A stretch of DNA of 64,000 nt from Hyphococcus sp. (lineage in GTDB: Bacteria; Pseudomonadota; Alphaproteobacteria; Caulobacterales; Parvularculaceae), in the NCBI GenBank assembly GCA_021776375.1, contig JAJFGA010000010.1, forward strand, positions 48,543 through 112,542. Direction: 5' to 3'. Of the stretch, positions 27,262 through 36,500 are shown one piece after another. The position numbers were made by a program, and so were the translations under genes. Under the pieces are notes generated by a model that was given only the letters and a program-made list of their open reading frames with translations, ran no database searches and was not told where the DNA came from. Within the stretch, counting starts at the first letter, position 1. Every line of letters begins with the position of its first letter.

Positions 27262-28464
27262 ATGCTGTTGTTCTATGATGTAGAAAATGTAGCAACCCGG
27301 CACAGGTATGCCGCACCGCTCAGCGTCCGGACGATTTGGCCGGTTAACCATGCAAAGCTTCATGGTGAGCTGATCAGCGTTAATGACGCCGCATTGATCA
27401 TCGGGCCGTGGCGGGCCTTATGTGATGATCTGGTAGAGGAAAACCCATTTTTTGAACCTTGGGCGCTGTTGCCGGCGTTGGAGCAATTTGCCGATCAAGA
27501 GGTCAAGCTTGCCTGCATCTGGAGCGGTCCCGGACGCCAAAAGCTTGTTGGATTTGCGCCGATGCGGGTGATGCGCGGCTACGCCAGACTGCCGGTCTGC
27601 TATTGGGCGACCTGGATGCATCGCCATTGCTATTATGCAGCGCCGCTGATCCAACGCGGACATGAAAAGGCTGCGCTGGCCACGCTTTTTGAGCTATTAT
27701 GTGACGGCCCGCACAGTCAGGTGATGCTGCGCTTGCCACATTTATCATCGACCGGCGCAACAGCGGCGGCTGTCGCAGCCGCCGCTGATGAAGACCAGCG
27801 CCACCGTTACTCTATCGGAGAATTTTCACGCGCGGCGCTGATTGCCGGAAGCGATGCAACGTCTACATCCGTAACCGGTTTGTGCAAAAAGAGAATGGGA
27901 AAACTGCAAAGGCTGCGCAAGCGCCTCAGTGAACGCGGCAATTTATCAGTCCGTATACTAATCGATGTGTCAGAGTGCGGCGGTTGGACAGAAGAATTTC
28001 TGGCGCTTGAGGGTAAGGGCTGGAAGGGCCAACGTGGCACCTCGCTAAATTCCTGCCGCCGGGACGCAGACTGGTTTCGCGCCGCTATCAAAGGCGCGCT
28101 TGAAGCCGGCAAGCTTCGGTTCATGCGGCTTGATCTTGACGGCCGCCCGATTGCGATGCTGGTTGGCTGGGGCGCCGCCGTGGGGGTCTGTTTGAAGACC
28201 TGTTACGACCCCGAATTTGCGCGCTATTCACCGGGTGTGCTGCTTGAAATTGAAAACACCAAAGAGCTTCTAGGCGATCCGGGCTTTGTGATGATGGATT
28301 CCTGCGCCGCCCGCGATCATCCGATGATCAACCGCTTGTGGAGGGGTCGGCGCGCCATTATGGGCGTCAATATTAGCGGTCGGGCGCCGGCTAAACAGGC
28401 GATTGTCCGGCTCTGTCAGGGACTGGAAGATTTGCGGGCGATGTTTCCAGCCTCGGGAAACTAA
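27262..28464 (+). CDS. BioF2/CelD-like GNAT acyltransferase
   Basis: 400 residues. The pattern of two tandem GNAT-like halves, with WRALCDDLVEENPFFEPWALLPALEQF near the N-terminus and WTEEFLALEGKGWKGQRGTSL...FRAAIKGALEAGKLRFMRLDLDGRPIAMLVGW in the second half, is that of the BioF2-like/CelD acyltransferase family, which includes enzymes of cellulose and polysaccharide acylation and aminoacyl transfer. Substrate not predictable. It precedes AMP nucleosidase on the same strand and lies 1.6 kb from the ceramide cluster, so a link to lipid or surface chemistry is possible but unproven. Confidence 0.8.
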   Translation: MLLFYDVENVATRHRYAAPLSVRTIWPVNHAKLHGELISVNDAALIIGPWRALCDDLVEENPFFEPWALLPALEQFADQEVKLACIWSGPGRQKLVGFAPMRVMRGYARLPVCYWATWMHRHCYYAAPLIQRGHEKAALATLFELLCDGPHSQVMLRLPHLSSTGATAAAVAAAADEDQRHRYSIGEFSRAALIAGSDATSTSVTGLCKKRMGKLQRLRKRLSERGNLSVRILIDVSECGGWTEEFLALEGKGWKGQRGTSLNSCRRDADWFRAAIKGALEAGKLRFMRLDLDGRPIAMLVGWGAAVGVCLKTCYDPEFARYSPGVLLEIENTKELLGDPGFVMMDSCAARDHPMINRLWRGRRAIMGVNISGRAPAKQAIVRLCQGLEDLRAMFPASGN

Positions 28465-28556
28465 GCCGCATATCCGGGGCGCTGGCGCAGCCCCCACAAA
28501 AAGGTGTATGCAGGCGGACTTGCTCTCTTGACCAATGACGCCCAAGGACAAAATAG

Positions 28557-30020
28557 ATGACCCTATCGCCGCCCGTTGATGCTCCCGCTAGCGATCTCGT
28601 TGCGTGTGAAACGCCTGATGAAGCAGTTACACGCCTTGTTGCGCTGTATGATGAGGCGCATTCGCAATTAAAAGAGCGCTTTGAGCTTTATGTTGCCGGA
28701 AAATTGACGCCGGAGTCGGGCGAGACGCCAACTTATCCTTATTTATGCGCTGTCGTGCCGGCGGAGAGCGCGTCGCAGACCTCAAGATTGGCGCTTGGCC
28801 GGGTTGCCTCCACCAGCGTCTATGGAGCCACTATCACGCGGCCGGCGCTGTACTCGGATTATCTGAAAGGCCAGCTAGAGCGGATTATGGGCCGGTTCGC
28901 GGCAAAGATATTTGTCGGGCGGTCCTTCGCGCCGATACCGCTTGCCTTTGCGCTCGAAAAAGCCACCGTCGCGCTTTCTCAGGAGCAGCGCAGCGCGCTT
29001 CAATATCATTTTCACACGCCCAACCTTGTCGCCACCAATGACGATATCGTCGACGGGCAGTTTGTTTTAAAACGCAGCGGTACATTACCGATTTCATTGT
29101 TTGGCGCTGAGCGTGTGGATTACTCACTGCATCGTATTCAACACTACACGGCAACAAGCCCGGATCAGTTTCAGGATTTTATTCTGTTTACAAACTATCA
29201 GCGTTATGTCGATGAATTTGTTGCTTTCGGTAAAAAGGAAGTTGAGGCTGGCCGCGCTGATACGCTGGTCGAGCCGAATGGCCGGATCACGCGCAAGGGC
29301 GCGCCAGCGACAGGCGCCGCCGGTAAGATGCCGCAAATGCCGGCCTACCATCTGACGCAACCCGACAAACACGGCATCACCATCGTCAATATCGGCGTTG
29401 GCCCTTCTAATGCGAAAACCATCACCGATCATCTGGCGGTATTGCGGCCCCAGGTCTGGTTGATGATCGGCCATTGCGGGGGCTTGCGACGCACCCAGCG
29501 TCTCGGCGACTATGTTCTGGCCCACGCCTATCTGCGCGAGGACAACGTGCTGGACGACGTTTTGCCGCCGTCTGTGCCGCTGCCGACACTCGCGGAAGTC
29601 CAGCTGGCGCTTACCCAGGCGGTGTCGGAGGTGAGCGGCATCGCTCATGGACAGCTGAAAGAACATTTACGCACCGGCACGGTGGTGACCACAGACGACC
29701 GCAACTGGGAATTACGTTTTGAACGCAACGCCGTACGTCTCAATCAGGCCCGGGCGATTGCCATCGATATGGAATCGGCGACCATCGCAGCGAACGGCTA
29801 TCGCTATCGCGTGCCCTATGGAACGTTGTTATGCGTCTCCGATCGGCCGCTGCACGGCGAGATCAAGCTTCCCGGCATGGCGGATGCATTTTACCAAGAG
29901 CGCGTCAGCCAGCATCTGGAGATTGGCATTCGCGCGATCGAGCTTCTCCGCGATGAGCTTAAAGCCGGTACGCTTCATTCAAGAAAGCTCAGAAGTTTTG
30001 ACGAACCGTTTTTGCGGTAA
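28557..30020 (+). CDS. amn: AMP nucleosidase
   Basis: 487 residues, the usual length. The N-terminal AMP-nucleosidase domain (about 20-170) is followed by a purine-nucleoside-phosphorylase fold: HGITIVNIGVGPSNAKTITDHLAVLRPQVWLMIGHCGGL, TVVTTDDRNWELRFE, and IDMESATIAANGYRYRVPYGTLLCVSDRPLHGEIKLPGMA, which holds the purine-binding acidic residues. The enzyme hydrolyses AMP to adenine and ribose 5-phosphate in purine turnover. It converges with the ceramide synthase-like gene two bases away. Confidence 0.97.
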   Translation: MTLSPPVDAPASDLVACETPDEAVTRLVALYDEAHSQLKERFELYVAGKLTPESGETPTYPYLCAVVPAESASQTSRLALGRVASTSVYGATITRPALYSDYLKGQLERIMGRFAAKIFVGRSFAPIPLAFALEKATVALSQEQRSALQYHFHTPNLVATNDDIVDGQFVLKRSGTLPISLFGAERVDYSLHRIQHYTATSPDQFQDFILFTNYQRYVDEFVAFGKKEVEAGRADTLVEPNGRITRKGAPATGAAGKMPQMPAYHLTQPDKHGITIVNIGVGPSNAKTITDHLAVLRPQVWLMIGHCGGLRRTQRLGDYVLAHAYLREDNVLDDVLPPSVPLPTLAEVQLALTQAVSEVSGIAHGQLKEHLRTGTVVTTDDRNWELRFERNAVRLNQARAIAIDMESATIAANGYRYRVPYGTLLCVSDRPLHGEIKLPGMADAFYQERVSQHLEIGIRAIELLRDELKAGTLHSRKLRSFDEPFLR

Positions 30021-30022
30021 GG

Positions 30023-31168
30023 CTAAAGAGCTTTTTCGTAGACCCGGTACGTCTTATAAATCTTCGCGCCCATGTCGGTCAGCATGGTGAGCATCGATTC
30101 ATTGTTTTCCAGAATCCAGGAAAGCTCTGAATGAGTGACGCCGTGATCCATGTTGGCTTCGTTGACCATAGCGATAATCTTATAGGCGAAAGCTGCCCCC
30201 AGCGGCCTTTTGTGGAGCTTGCGTCGGACGCCCATCAGCGGCATGCGCGATTGCTTTATCCCCTTGACCTTGAGGCGCCAAAGAAACTTCGCCCAATTGA
30301 ACGGTAATAGCTTGCCGTTGAACCCGCCAATAGCGTGGTTGATATTGGGCAGCACCAGCCCAAAAGCGACGGCCTCACCGTCCAGAAAACACAAAACGAT
30401 ATTGTGTTTTGCGATGATCGGTTTCAATTCGTCCGCCATATGGCGAATATGGTCCTCTGAGAACGGAATAAATCCCCAATTATCCGACCATGCATCATCA
30501 AAGATATCGACAATCATGCGGATGTCGCCAAGGACATCCTTGGTGTTGAGTGTGCGGATAGTAATATTCGGTTTGTCGAGCGCTTTGTTGAGGAACTGCA
30601 TGCGCCGTTCGGGGATGAAGTCGCGCACCGGATAATATTCAAGCGCAAACATGTCCATCGCTTTGTTGAACCCAGCGCGCTCAAGATGGCCGGCGTAATA
30701 GGGCCGGCCGTGCGGCATCATCACATAGGGCGACGTGTCAAAGCCATCGACGAGAAGCCCGCATTCTTCGTTGACCGAGAAATTAAACGGGCCGGCGATT
30801 TTGTGGACGCCGTGCTCGCGCAGCCAATCGGATGCGGTTTTAAGCAGTGCATCGAAAATTGCCGGATCGTCCTCCCCTTCGATGAAGCCGAAATGCCCGG
30901 CAGCATCCTTGTGCCGATCGAGATGCGCTTGGTTAACGATCGCTGATATTCGTCCGACGGGCTCGCCGTTACGATAGGCAATCCACAATTGATGCGGTGA
31001 GTCTGTCAGCGAGGGGTTTTTTGCCGGATCAAGGCGCGCGTTAAGCTCGAATTCGAGCGGCGCGATGTAATGGGGGTCGTCCGCATAGAGGCGGCTGGCG
31101 AGGCGGATGAAGGTTTTGCGCTCAGCGTTGCTCTGGACGGGGCGAATGTCGATTGTTTGGCTAGGCAT
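30023..31168 (-). CDS. bcerS: Bacterial ceramide synthase-like acyltransferase
   Basis: 381 residues with GNAT-like features (FIRLASRLYADDPHYIAPLEFEL at the N-terminus, ELSWILENNESMLTMLTDMGAKIYKTYRVYEK at the C-terminus). Proteins of this type and length in Caulobacter (CCNA_01212, bCerS) N-acylate the sphingoid base to give ceramide. The assignment rests on family resemblance plus its position at the end of the minus-strand cluster with serine palmitoyltransferase, its ACP, the reductase and the acyl-AMP ligase. Bacterial ceramide synthase is unrelated to the eukaryotic TLC-domain enzyme. Cytosolic or membrane-peripheral. Confidence 0.8.
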   Translation of the reverse strand: MPSQTIDIRPVQSNAERKTFIRLASRLYADDPHYIAPLEFELNARLDPAKNPSLTDSPHQLWIAYRNGEPVGRISAIVNQAHLDRHKDAAGHFGFIEGEDDPAIFDALLKTASDWLREHGVHKIAGPFNFSVNEECGLLVDGFDTSPYVMMPHGRPYYAGHLERAGFNKAMDMFALEYYPVRDFIPERRMQFLNKALDKPNITIRTLNTKDVLGDIRMIVDIFDDAWSDNWGFIPFSEDHIRHMADELKPIIAKHNIVLCFLDGEAVAFGLVLPNINHAIGGFNGKLLPFNWAKFLWRLKVKGIKQSRMPLMGVRRKLHKRPLGAAFAYKIIAMVNEANMDHGVTHSELSWILENNESMLTMLTDMGAKIYKTYRVYEKAL

Positions 31169-31303
31169 TGTTGGACGGCTCGCATGTGGCTGCTGAACGG
31201 CGCCGTCGATGATTGGGGTGCTGCGGCGGCGCTGCTACGCCTAGCACAATGCGTGATTAACAGGAATCATCCATTGCGCTAGATTGTTTCCTGAACGCGG
31301 GTC

Positions 31304-31807
31304 CTACTTCAGCTTAATTTCCACCTCTGCGCCGGTGTGGTTAACCTCAAACAGCGCCTTTTCGACGGGCGGAGGGCTAAACCGGACTTTTGGATTATTG
31401 GAAATTCCCCATGGTTCGGCCGGCATGCCAAGCGGGCCCTTGTCAAAGCCGTCATTGGCGTTTTCATCGTGGTAAACGGCGATGGCGAAAGATCCGGCAC
31501 TCGGTGCGATGATGCAAAAGCTGGTTACCGGCGACTTGGCGGCGAACTTTACCTGGGTAAGGCGCCCGCGTTTTTTTAAAAACCCGTCCTCCTGGTTTGG
31601 GTAAAGGTCTGCGGTAATACGCCCGGCATTTCGTTTTACGCCCATCACGACAAGTCGGATTTGGTTATCCGCGCCATTGCAGCTGACATGTTCAAAATGG
31701 AATTTCTCGGGGTCTTCTGTTTTTTTAGCGGATGCGCCAGCTGTAAGGGCAACGACAACAGCGCCGCCAATTAGAAGTTTTTGGATTGAACTAAACACGC
31801 CACACAT
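31304..31807 (-). CDS. DUF2141 domain secreted protein
   Basis: 167 residues with a signal peptide (SIQKLLIGGAVVVALTAGASA). The DUF2141 core is visible: ADLYPNQEDGFLKKRGRLTQVKF, FAIAVYHDENANDGFDKGPLGMPAEPWGISNNPKVRFSPPPVEKALFEV. Members are small beta-sandwich periplasmic proteins of unknown function. It lies inside the ceramide cluster, between the ceramide synthase-like gene (136-base gap) and serine palmitoyltransferase (121-base gap), on the same strand; a role in the lipid system is possible. Confidence 0.9.
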   Translation of the reverse strand: MCGVFSSIQKLLIGGAVVVALTAGASAKKTEDPEKFHFEHVSCNGADNQIRLVVMGVKRNAGRITADLYPNQEDGFLKKRGRLTQVKFAAKSPVTSFCIIAPSAGSFAIAVYHDENANDGFDKGPLGMPAEPWGISNNPKVRFSPPPVEKALFEVNHTGAEVEIKLK

Positions 31808-31928
31808 CCTTTACTATTGAACTGGGTAAACGTCATTTTGGACCCGAGAACGACCAGCCAAGGGCCTAAATGTGGAGATTTTATGCCTAACGAAAATGTG
31901 ATCATGTATGAATGAAACCCTACCCAGC

Positions 31929-33122
31929 TTAGTTTGGCAAGATTTCTGACAAAGCGGTGTAAGCGCCGATAATTGCATCAAGATCCTCGGTAGTGTGTGC
32001 CGCAGAGACGCTGAGGCGTAGGATCGACGTTGCATTGGGCGTGCCAGGCGGGATGGCGAGGTTTACGTAAACGCCGTTTTCCATAAGGAAATTCCACGCC
32101 ATAAACGCCTGTTCCCGGTTTTCGAGCCTGGCGGCGATCACCGGGCTTTCCGGTGCGCATAGATCAAAGCCGAGCTGAGTGAAGGCGGCGTGGATGCGTT
32201 TTGCGTTTTGCCACAAGTCCTTGCGCATGGTTTGGTCGGATTTGAGCCGCGCCAGCGCCGCTGAGGCGGCCGCGACATTGGCCGGCGAAGGTGAGGCGGT
32301 GAACATGTAAGGCCGGCTCGAAAATCTTAAATATTCAAGTTCCGGGTGGTTCGAGGCGACAAACCCGCCAATCGAAGCAAGGCTCTTGGAAAAAGTGCCG
32401 GTGTAGAAATCAACCTCATCCAACACGCCTTCCGCCTCGCAAACGCCGCGGCCATGATCACCGAAGACGCCAAAGGAATGGGCCTCGTCGAGCAGCGCAT
32501 AGGCGCCATGTTTGTGGGCGACCTCAATGAGCTCCTTGACCGGCGCGACATCGCCAAACATTGAATACATGCCTTCGAAACACACAAGTTTGCCGTTCAC
32601 CTTGTCGCCAAGGCGCGCGAGGCGTTTGTCGAGGCTTTCTGGATCATTATGACGGAAGCGGATGATCTCCGCGCCGCTGAGTTGCGCACCGTCATAGATG
32701 CAGGCGTGACAGTCGGCGTCGAGCAGGATGACATCTTCTGGCGGCTGAGCGAGCGCAGAAATCGCGCCGAGATTGGCCTGATAGCCGGTGGAAAACACCA
32801 TGCAGTTTTTAAAACCAAGAAACGCGGCGAGATCGATTTCAAGTTGGCGGTGCGCGGCGTAAGTACCGTTTGCAAATCGCGAGCCCGTGGTTCCGGTGCC
32901 GGATTGGTCAATCGCATCTTTCGCCGCGGCGACGGCGTGCTCATCATAGGTAAGGCCAAGATAGTTATTGGTCCCAGCAAGGACGATTTCCTTGCCATTA
33001 ACGATGGCGCGTGTCGGCCCCTTCATTTCGTCCATAGAAACGCCGAACGGATCGCGACCGATCCCCTCAAGCAGCGCCTTGTATTGCGTAGCGGTGGTCT
33101 GAAATTTATCGAAAAGGCCCAT
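31929..33122 (-). CDS. spt: Serine palmitoyltransferase
   Basis: 397-residue alpha-oxoamine synthase. The PLP lysine is K246 in TGTFSKSLASIGG; LLDEAHSFGVFGDHGRG is the cofactor Asp/His region; NNYLGLTYDEHAVAAAKDAI and GTGTTGSRFANGTYAAHRQLE are family blocks. The same fold includes 8-amino-7-oxononanoate synthase and 2-amino-3-ketobutyrate ligase; neighbouring ACP (3-base gap), reductase, acyl-AMP ligase and ceramide synthase-like gene decide for serine palmitoyltransferase. It condenses L-serine with an acyl thioester to 3-oxo-sphinganine with loss of CO2, the first step of sphingolipid synthesis. Confidence 0.92.
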   Translation of the reverse strand: MGLFDKFQTTATQYKALLEGIGRDPFGVSMDEMKGPTRAIVNGKEIVLAGTNNYLGLTYDEHAVAAAKDAIDQSGTGTTGSRFANGTYAAHRQLEIDLAAFLGFKNCMVFSTGYQANLGAISALAQPPEDVILLDADCHACIYDGAQLSGAEIIRFRHNDPESLDKRLARLGDKVNGKLVCFEGMYSMFGDVAPVKELIEVAHKHGAYALLDEAHSFGVFGDHGRGVCEAEGVLDEVDFYTGTFSKSLASIGGFVASNHPELEYLRFSSRPYMFTASPSPANVAAASAALARLKSDQTMRKDLWQNAKRIHAAFTQLGFDLCAPESPVIAARLENREQAFMAWNFLMENGVYVNLAIPPGTPNATSILRLSVSAAHTTEDLDAIIGAYTALSEILPN

Positions 33123-33125
33123 AGC

Positions 33126-33389
33126 TTATGATTGCTCTTTTTTTATTGCGTGGATGGCGTCTACTAGTTCGCCAATGGTTTTGATTTCCGAGATCGTATT
33201 GACCGGGATTGATATGTCGTAACTGTCTTCAATATCCATGACGACATCGAGAACCGCGACGGAATCGATCTCAAGATCAGCGATCAGGTCGGTCTCTCGC
33301 GTTAATTTCACACCCTTTTCGTTCAGGGGTTCAATCAGGGAAGAGATCTTCCGAAATACGAGATCGTCGTCTTCCTGAATGCTGGACAT
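33126..33389 (-). CDS. acp: Acyl carrier protein dedicated to sphingolipid synthesis
   Basis: 87 residues. The phosphopantetheine attachment site is Ser43 in DLEIDSVAVLDVVMD. Slightly longer and less typical than the fatty-acid ACP, it matches the extra ACPs found beside bacterial serine palmitoyltransferases. It probably carries the long acyl chain from the acyl-AMP ligase to the transferase. Three bases separate it from spt and 30 from the reductase. Confidence 0.92.
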   Translation of the reverse strand: MSSIQEDDDLVFRKISSLIEPLNEKGVKLTRETDLIADLEIDSVAVLDVVMDIEDSYDISIPVNTISEIKTIGELVDAIHAIKKEQS

Positions 33390-33419
33390 GGCCGTTTCTC
33401 CTGGGCGCGTGGCGGGCTG

Positions 33420-34349
33420 TTATAGCAAATCGTTTTTCTGATACCAAAGGGCGGTTTTTGCAAACCCTTCTTTTAGCGGGGTTGTTGGTCGCCAGGGTGT
33501 AACATCACTCAAAAGGTCGCTCCGCGCGACCCAATCGGGGTGAAAAAATTCGTTTACCTGGCCTTCGCGTACGCTGGGCTTGCGCCCTAAGGCTCTCTCC
33601 GCGGCGCTGATTATCTTGTGATAGGCCCCAATAAGCGTGCGCGGCACACGAATAGTGCGCGGCCGCTTTGCCAGTTGATCGCCTAATATGGCGCCAATTT
33701 CCGACCAGGCGTGCCCCTCAGGGCGATCATCGCCAATTTCATAAACCGCACGTGGTGGCGCTGAGCTTGATGCTATGACAATCGCGGCGGCGGCGTCTTC
33801 AACGTAAAGAATGGACGCATGCGCTGGCGTTGGCGTTCTCGGCTCCAGCGCCAGGCCCATTTTGACCAGTTTGAAATAGGGCAGCGTCACCAGATCGCCT
33901 GGGCCATAGATAGCCGGCAGGCGTAGAGCCAGCCACGGATTGTCGCCAGATGCCGCCCGGATCGCCGCCTCACTTTCATATTTGCTGCGCGCATAGGGCG
34001 AGACTTCCGGCGCCCGCGCGGAAATCGAAGAGATATGAACGAGCTTTGCACCCTGCGCCGCCGCCGCCCGCGCCGCCCGCGCCGCGCCGTCGACATTCGT
34101 CTGATAATACTCATCCGCCTTGCGGGCATGGGTGACGCCGGCGAGATTGAAGAAAATGTCGGCGCCCTCAGCCAACGCGCTGAGCGCCGCCTCATCTTCA
34201 AGCCCGCCGCGAAGGACGGTTATATTTTGGGGGGCGTTGAACCGATCCGGGTTTCTCGCCAGCGCCCGAACCTCAATGCCTTTATCGATGAGGCGGGTGA
34301 TGAGGGCTGTACCAACAAAACCGGTCCCGCCGGTGACCGCAACACGCAA
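33420..34349 (-). CDS. cerR: NAD(P)-dependent reductase, probable 3-oxo-sphinganine reductase (CerR type)
   Basis: 309-residue extended short-chain/epimerase-type protein. N-terminal TGGTGFVGTALITRLIDKG is the nucleotide-binding glycine motif; the active-site lysine pattern is SPYARSKYESEAAI (Tyr-x3-Lys); FFNLAGVTHARKADEYYQTNVDGAARAARAA is the middle block. In Caulobacter the equivalent gene (cerR, CCNA_01222) reduces 3-oxo-sphinganine. Location between ACP and acyl-AMP ligase with 30- and 3-base gaps supports this role; the cofactor preference is not determined. Confidence 0.85.
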   Translation of the reverse strand: MRVAVTGGTGFVGTALITRLIDKGIEVRALARNPDRFNAPQNITVLRGGLEDEAALSALAEGADIFFNLAGVTHARKADEYYQTNVDGAARAARAAAAQGAKLVHISSISARAPEVSPYARSKYESEAAIRAASGDNPWLALRLPAIYGPGDLVTLPYFKLVKMGLALEPRTPTPAHASILYVEDAAAAIVIASSSAPPRAVYEIGDDRPEGHAWSEIGAILGDQLAKRPRTIRVPRTLIGAYHKIISAAERALGRKPSVREGQVNEFFHPDWVARSDLLSDVTPWRPTTPLKEGFAKTALWYQKNDLL

Positions 34350-34352
34350 CGC

Positions 34353-36137
34353 TTAAGCCCGAACGTCTGCAACAGCTTGCGGCTTGGCGGCGCTGGGCGT
34401 GCGTTCTTCCGTAAAGGCGCCGTGCAGATATTTGATCTTGACCTTGGCCCTCGACAATTTGCCCGAGGAGGTCATGACCATCGAATGCGGCCGTGCAAGC
34501 ACAACCTCGGCCGGCGCGCCAGCAGCGTTCTGGATGACGACTGCAATCTCGCGCTTTAAGGCCGCAAGCGCTTCGTCGTTCATACCGCGGCGTTCCACAA
34601 CAACGACAATACGTTCGCCGCGGCCGTCATCGACGGAAAACGCGGCAACACCGCCGCTTCGCACGCCAGCAACTTTTTCGACGGCCCACTCAATGTCCTG
34701 CGGCCAGATATTGCGTCCGTTGATAATAATCAGGTCTTTGGCGCGCCCGGTAATAACGATTTGTCCGTTGAGCAGGTACCCCATGTCACCGGTGTTGAGC
34801 CACTCGCCTTCATACATTGCCGCTGAGCTTTCCGCGTCGGAGTAATAGCCGGGCGTGAGACTTGGGCCTTTAATAAAAATCCGCCCGACATCACGCTCAC
34901 CGAGCGCAGCCCCATCATCGCCGCGCACCTCGATCGCATGGTCCGGCAGCGCGCGGCCGCAAAGCACAAACCCGCGCTTGTGTTCCGGCGAGGTCACGGC
35001 AGATGCCGGTTGGGCGACGCCGGAGCGCGTGTAATGGCGCATATCGACTTCATCGACGCTTACCGCCGCGCCAAGCTCTGGAAAGCAGATCGCCAACGTT
35101 GCCTCGGCCATGCCGTAGCTTGGCGTGAAGGTCGACTTTTTAAACCCAAGCGAGCCGAAGGCGTCTGCGAAGGCGGTTAGGGCTTCGGGCCTCACCATGT
35201 CGCCGCCAATGCCGGCGACACGCAGGTTTTTCAGATTGATTGAGCCAGGTTCCGCGCGTTCTGCACGTTTGGCGGCGAGGTCGTACCCGAAAGACGGGCT
35301 ATAGGTGATGGTCGAGTTTTGCTCTGTCATCAAGCGAAGCCACAAAAGCGGGCGGCGAACGAAGTCTGAGGTCGCAAGAAAATCAACAGACATCTGCGCA
35401 ACCAAAGGCGCCAGCAAAAAGCCGATTAGCCCCATATCATGGTAGAGCGGCAACCAGCTGATGCAACGATCTCCGGCGCCGGCGCGCATTCCGTGCCGGG
35501 TTATCGCGGTCAGGTTGGCGCTGACGGAGCGCTGTGTTCCAATGACGCCCTTGGGGGCGCTGGTTGAACCGGACGAGTACTGAATATAACAAAATTCATC
35601 TGGCCCGAAGGGTTCAGCGACGGCGCCATTTCCCTGAAGTGCAAAAAGCTTCTGGAAGTCGAAAATTGCTGCGTCAGGAATATCCGCCGCAGCTTCGGTT
35701 AAAAAATCGGTGAGCGCCGACGGGCCGATAACCGCCGATGCAGAAGCGCCGGCGACCATCTGGCGGATTTGTAAAATGTAGCCGTCCTTGCCGCCGAGAT
35801 TGACGGGCATTGGCATCGGCGCCGGCACCAGCCCGGCATACTGACAGGCGAAAAAGGTGATGATGAATTCAGGGCTGGTCTCTGCAACGATGGCCAACCT
35901 GTCCCCGCGCTTGAATCGCGTGGCCAGACGATTGGCAAGATCAAGGGCGCGCTTGCGCGCTTCGCTGTACGGCAGTTGTGCAGCGACTTCGCCGCGGAGA
36001 TTGAAAAAATTGTAGCCGGTCTCGCCCTGCGCGGCATAGTCAAGTGCGTCGGCAATAGTTTCAAACCCGCCGACACGGGTTTGCAATCCCTTATTCAGGG
36101 TCGGTGTCGGCCTACTCGGCTCAGGGATAACTGCCAT
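34353..36137 (-). CDS. Fatty acyl-AMP ligase / acyl-ACP synthetase
   Basis: About 594 residues. The adenylate-forming signature YIQYSSGSTSAPKGVIGTQ, the Y-G-M-A motif (TPSYGMAEATLAI), WLNTGDMGYLLNGQIVITGRAKDLIIINGRN and the C-terminal Lys region (SSGKLSRAKVKI) identify a fatty acyl-AMP ligase of the kind used with ACP partners. It would activate a fatty acid and load the dedicated ACP; Caulobacter has the same enzyme (CCNA_01223) in its ceramide operon. The start at 36137 has a GGGGG ribosome site; an earlier ATG at 36164 is also open. Confidence 0.88.
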   Translation of the reverse strand: MAVIPEPSRPTPTLNKGLQTRVGGFETIADALDYAAQGETGYNFFNLRGEVAAQLPYSEARKRALDLANRLATRFKRGDRLAIVAETSPEFIITFFACQYAGLVPAPMPMPVNLGGKDGYILQIRQMVAGASASAVIGPSALTDFLTEAAADIPDAAIFDFQKLFALQGNGAVAEPFGPDEFCYIQYSSGSTSAPKGVIGTQRSVSANLTAITRHGMRAGAGDRCISWLPLYHDMGLIGFLLAPLVAQMSVDFLATSDFVRRPLLWLRLMTEQNSTITYSPSFGYDLAAKRAERAEPGSINLKNLRVAGIGGDMVRPEALTAFADAFGSLGFKKSTFTPSYGMAEATLAICFPELGAAVSVDEVDMRHYTRSGVAQPASAVTSPEHKRGFVLCGRALPDHAIEVRGDDGAALGERDVGRIFIKGPSLTPGYYSDAESSAAMYEGEWLNTGDMGYLLNGQIVITGRAKDLIIINGRNIWPQDIEWAVEKVAGVRSGGVAAFSVDDGRGERIVVVVERRGMNDEALAALKREIAVVIQNAAGAPAEVVLARPHSMVMTSSGKLSRAKVKIKYLHGAFTEERTPSAAKPQAVADVRA

Positions 36138-36164
36138 CAACGCCCCCGTACTGCGCCAGCGCAT

Positions 36165-36500
36165 AGCCAGCTCAAGACGATGCGTCGGGCCATCCCCCTG
36201 GCCGGACGCTGTTATAATAATTTCAAACGCACCTTCTTGGAAGCATCAAACCAGCCCATAGCTCTCAGCCGGCGCGCAACAGTGATTTTGAGCGGATACA
36301 GGTGCGTAGGTCAACCGGCAAGCCCAAGCCTTTTTGCAACGCATCAAGATTTGCGCATGGATGTTACAAATGAAGCAAATTGTGGGTTTGCGCCGGTGCG
36401 CCACTCTTGCGGTCACGGTGTAAGGAGCATATTTTCGCCTTCCTTAACTTCAGGCGAGCGGATAGTCGCGCCGGCGGGATCTAATCAAGGACGGTAGGAA
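36165..36500. promoter_or_regulatory. Divergent intergenic region, acyl-AMP ligase / hydroxylase
   Basis: 336 bases with no convincing gene between two divergent starts. It includes TTATAATAAT (near 36211), a likely promoter element for one of the directions, and a run that reads ATAT.TTCGCC near 36430. No operator or riboswitch was recognised. It probably drives both the ceramide cluster and the hydroxylase. Confidence 0.4.
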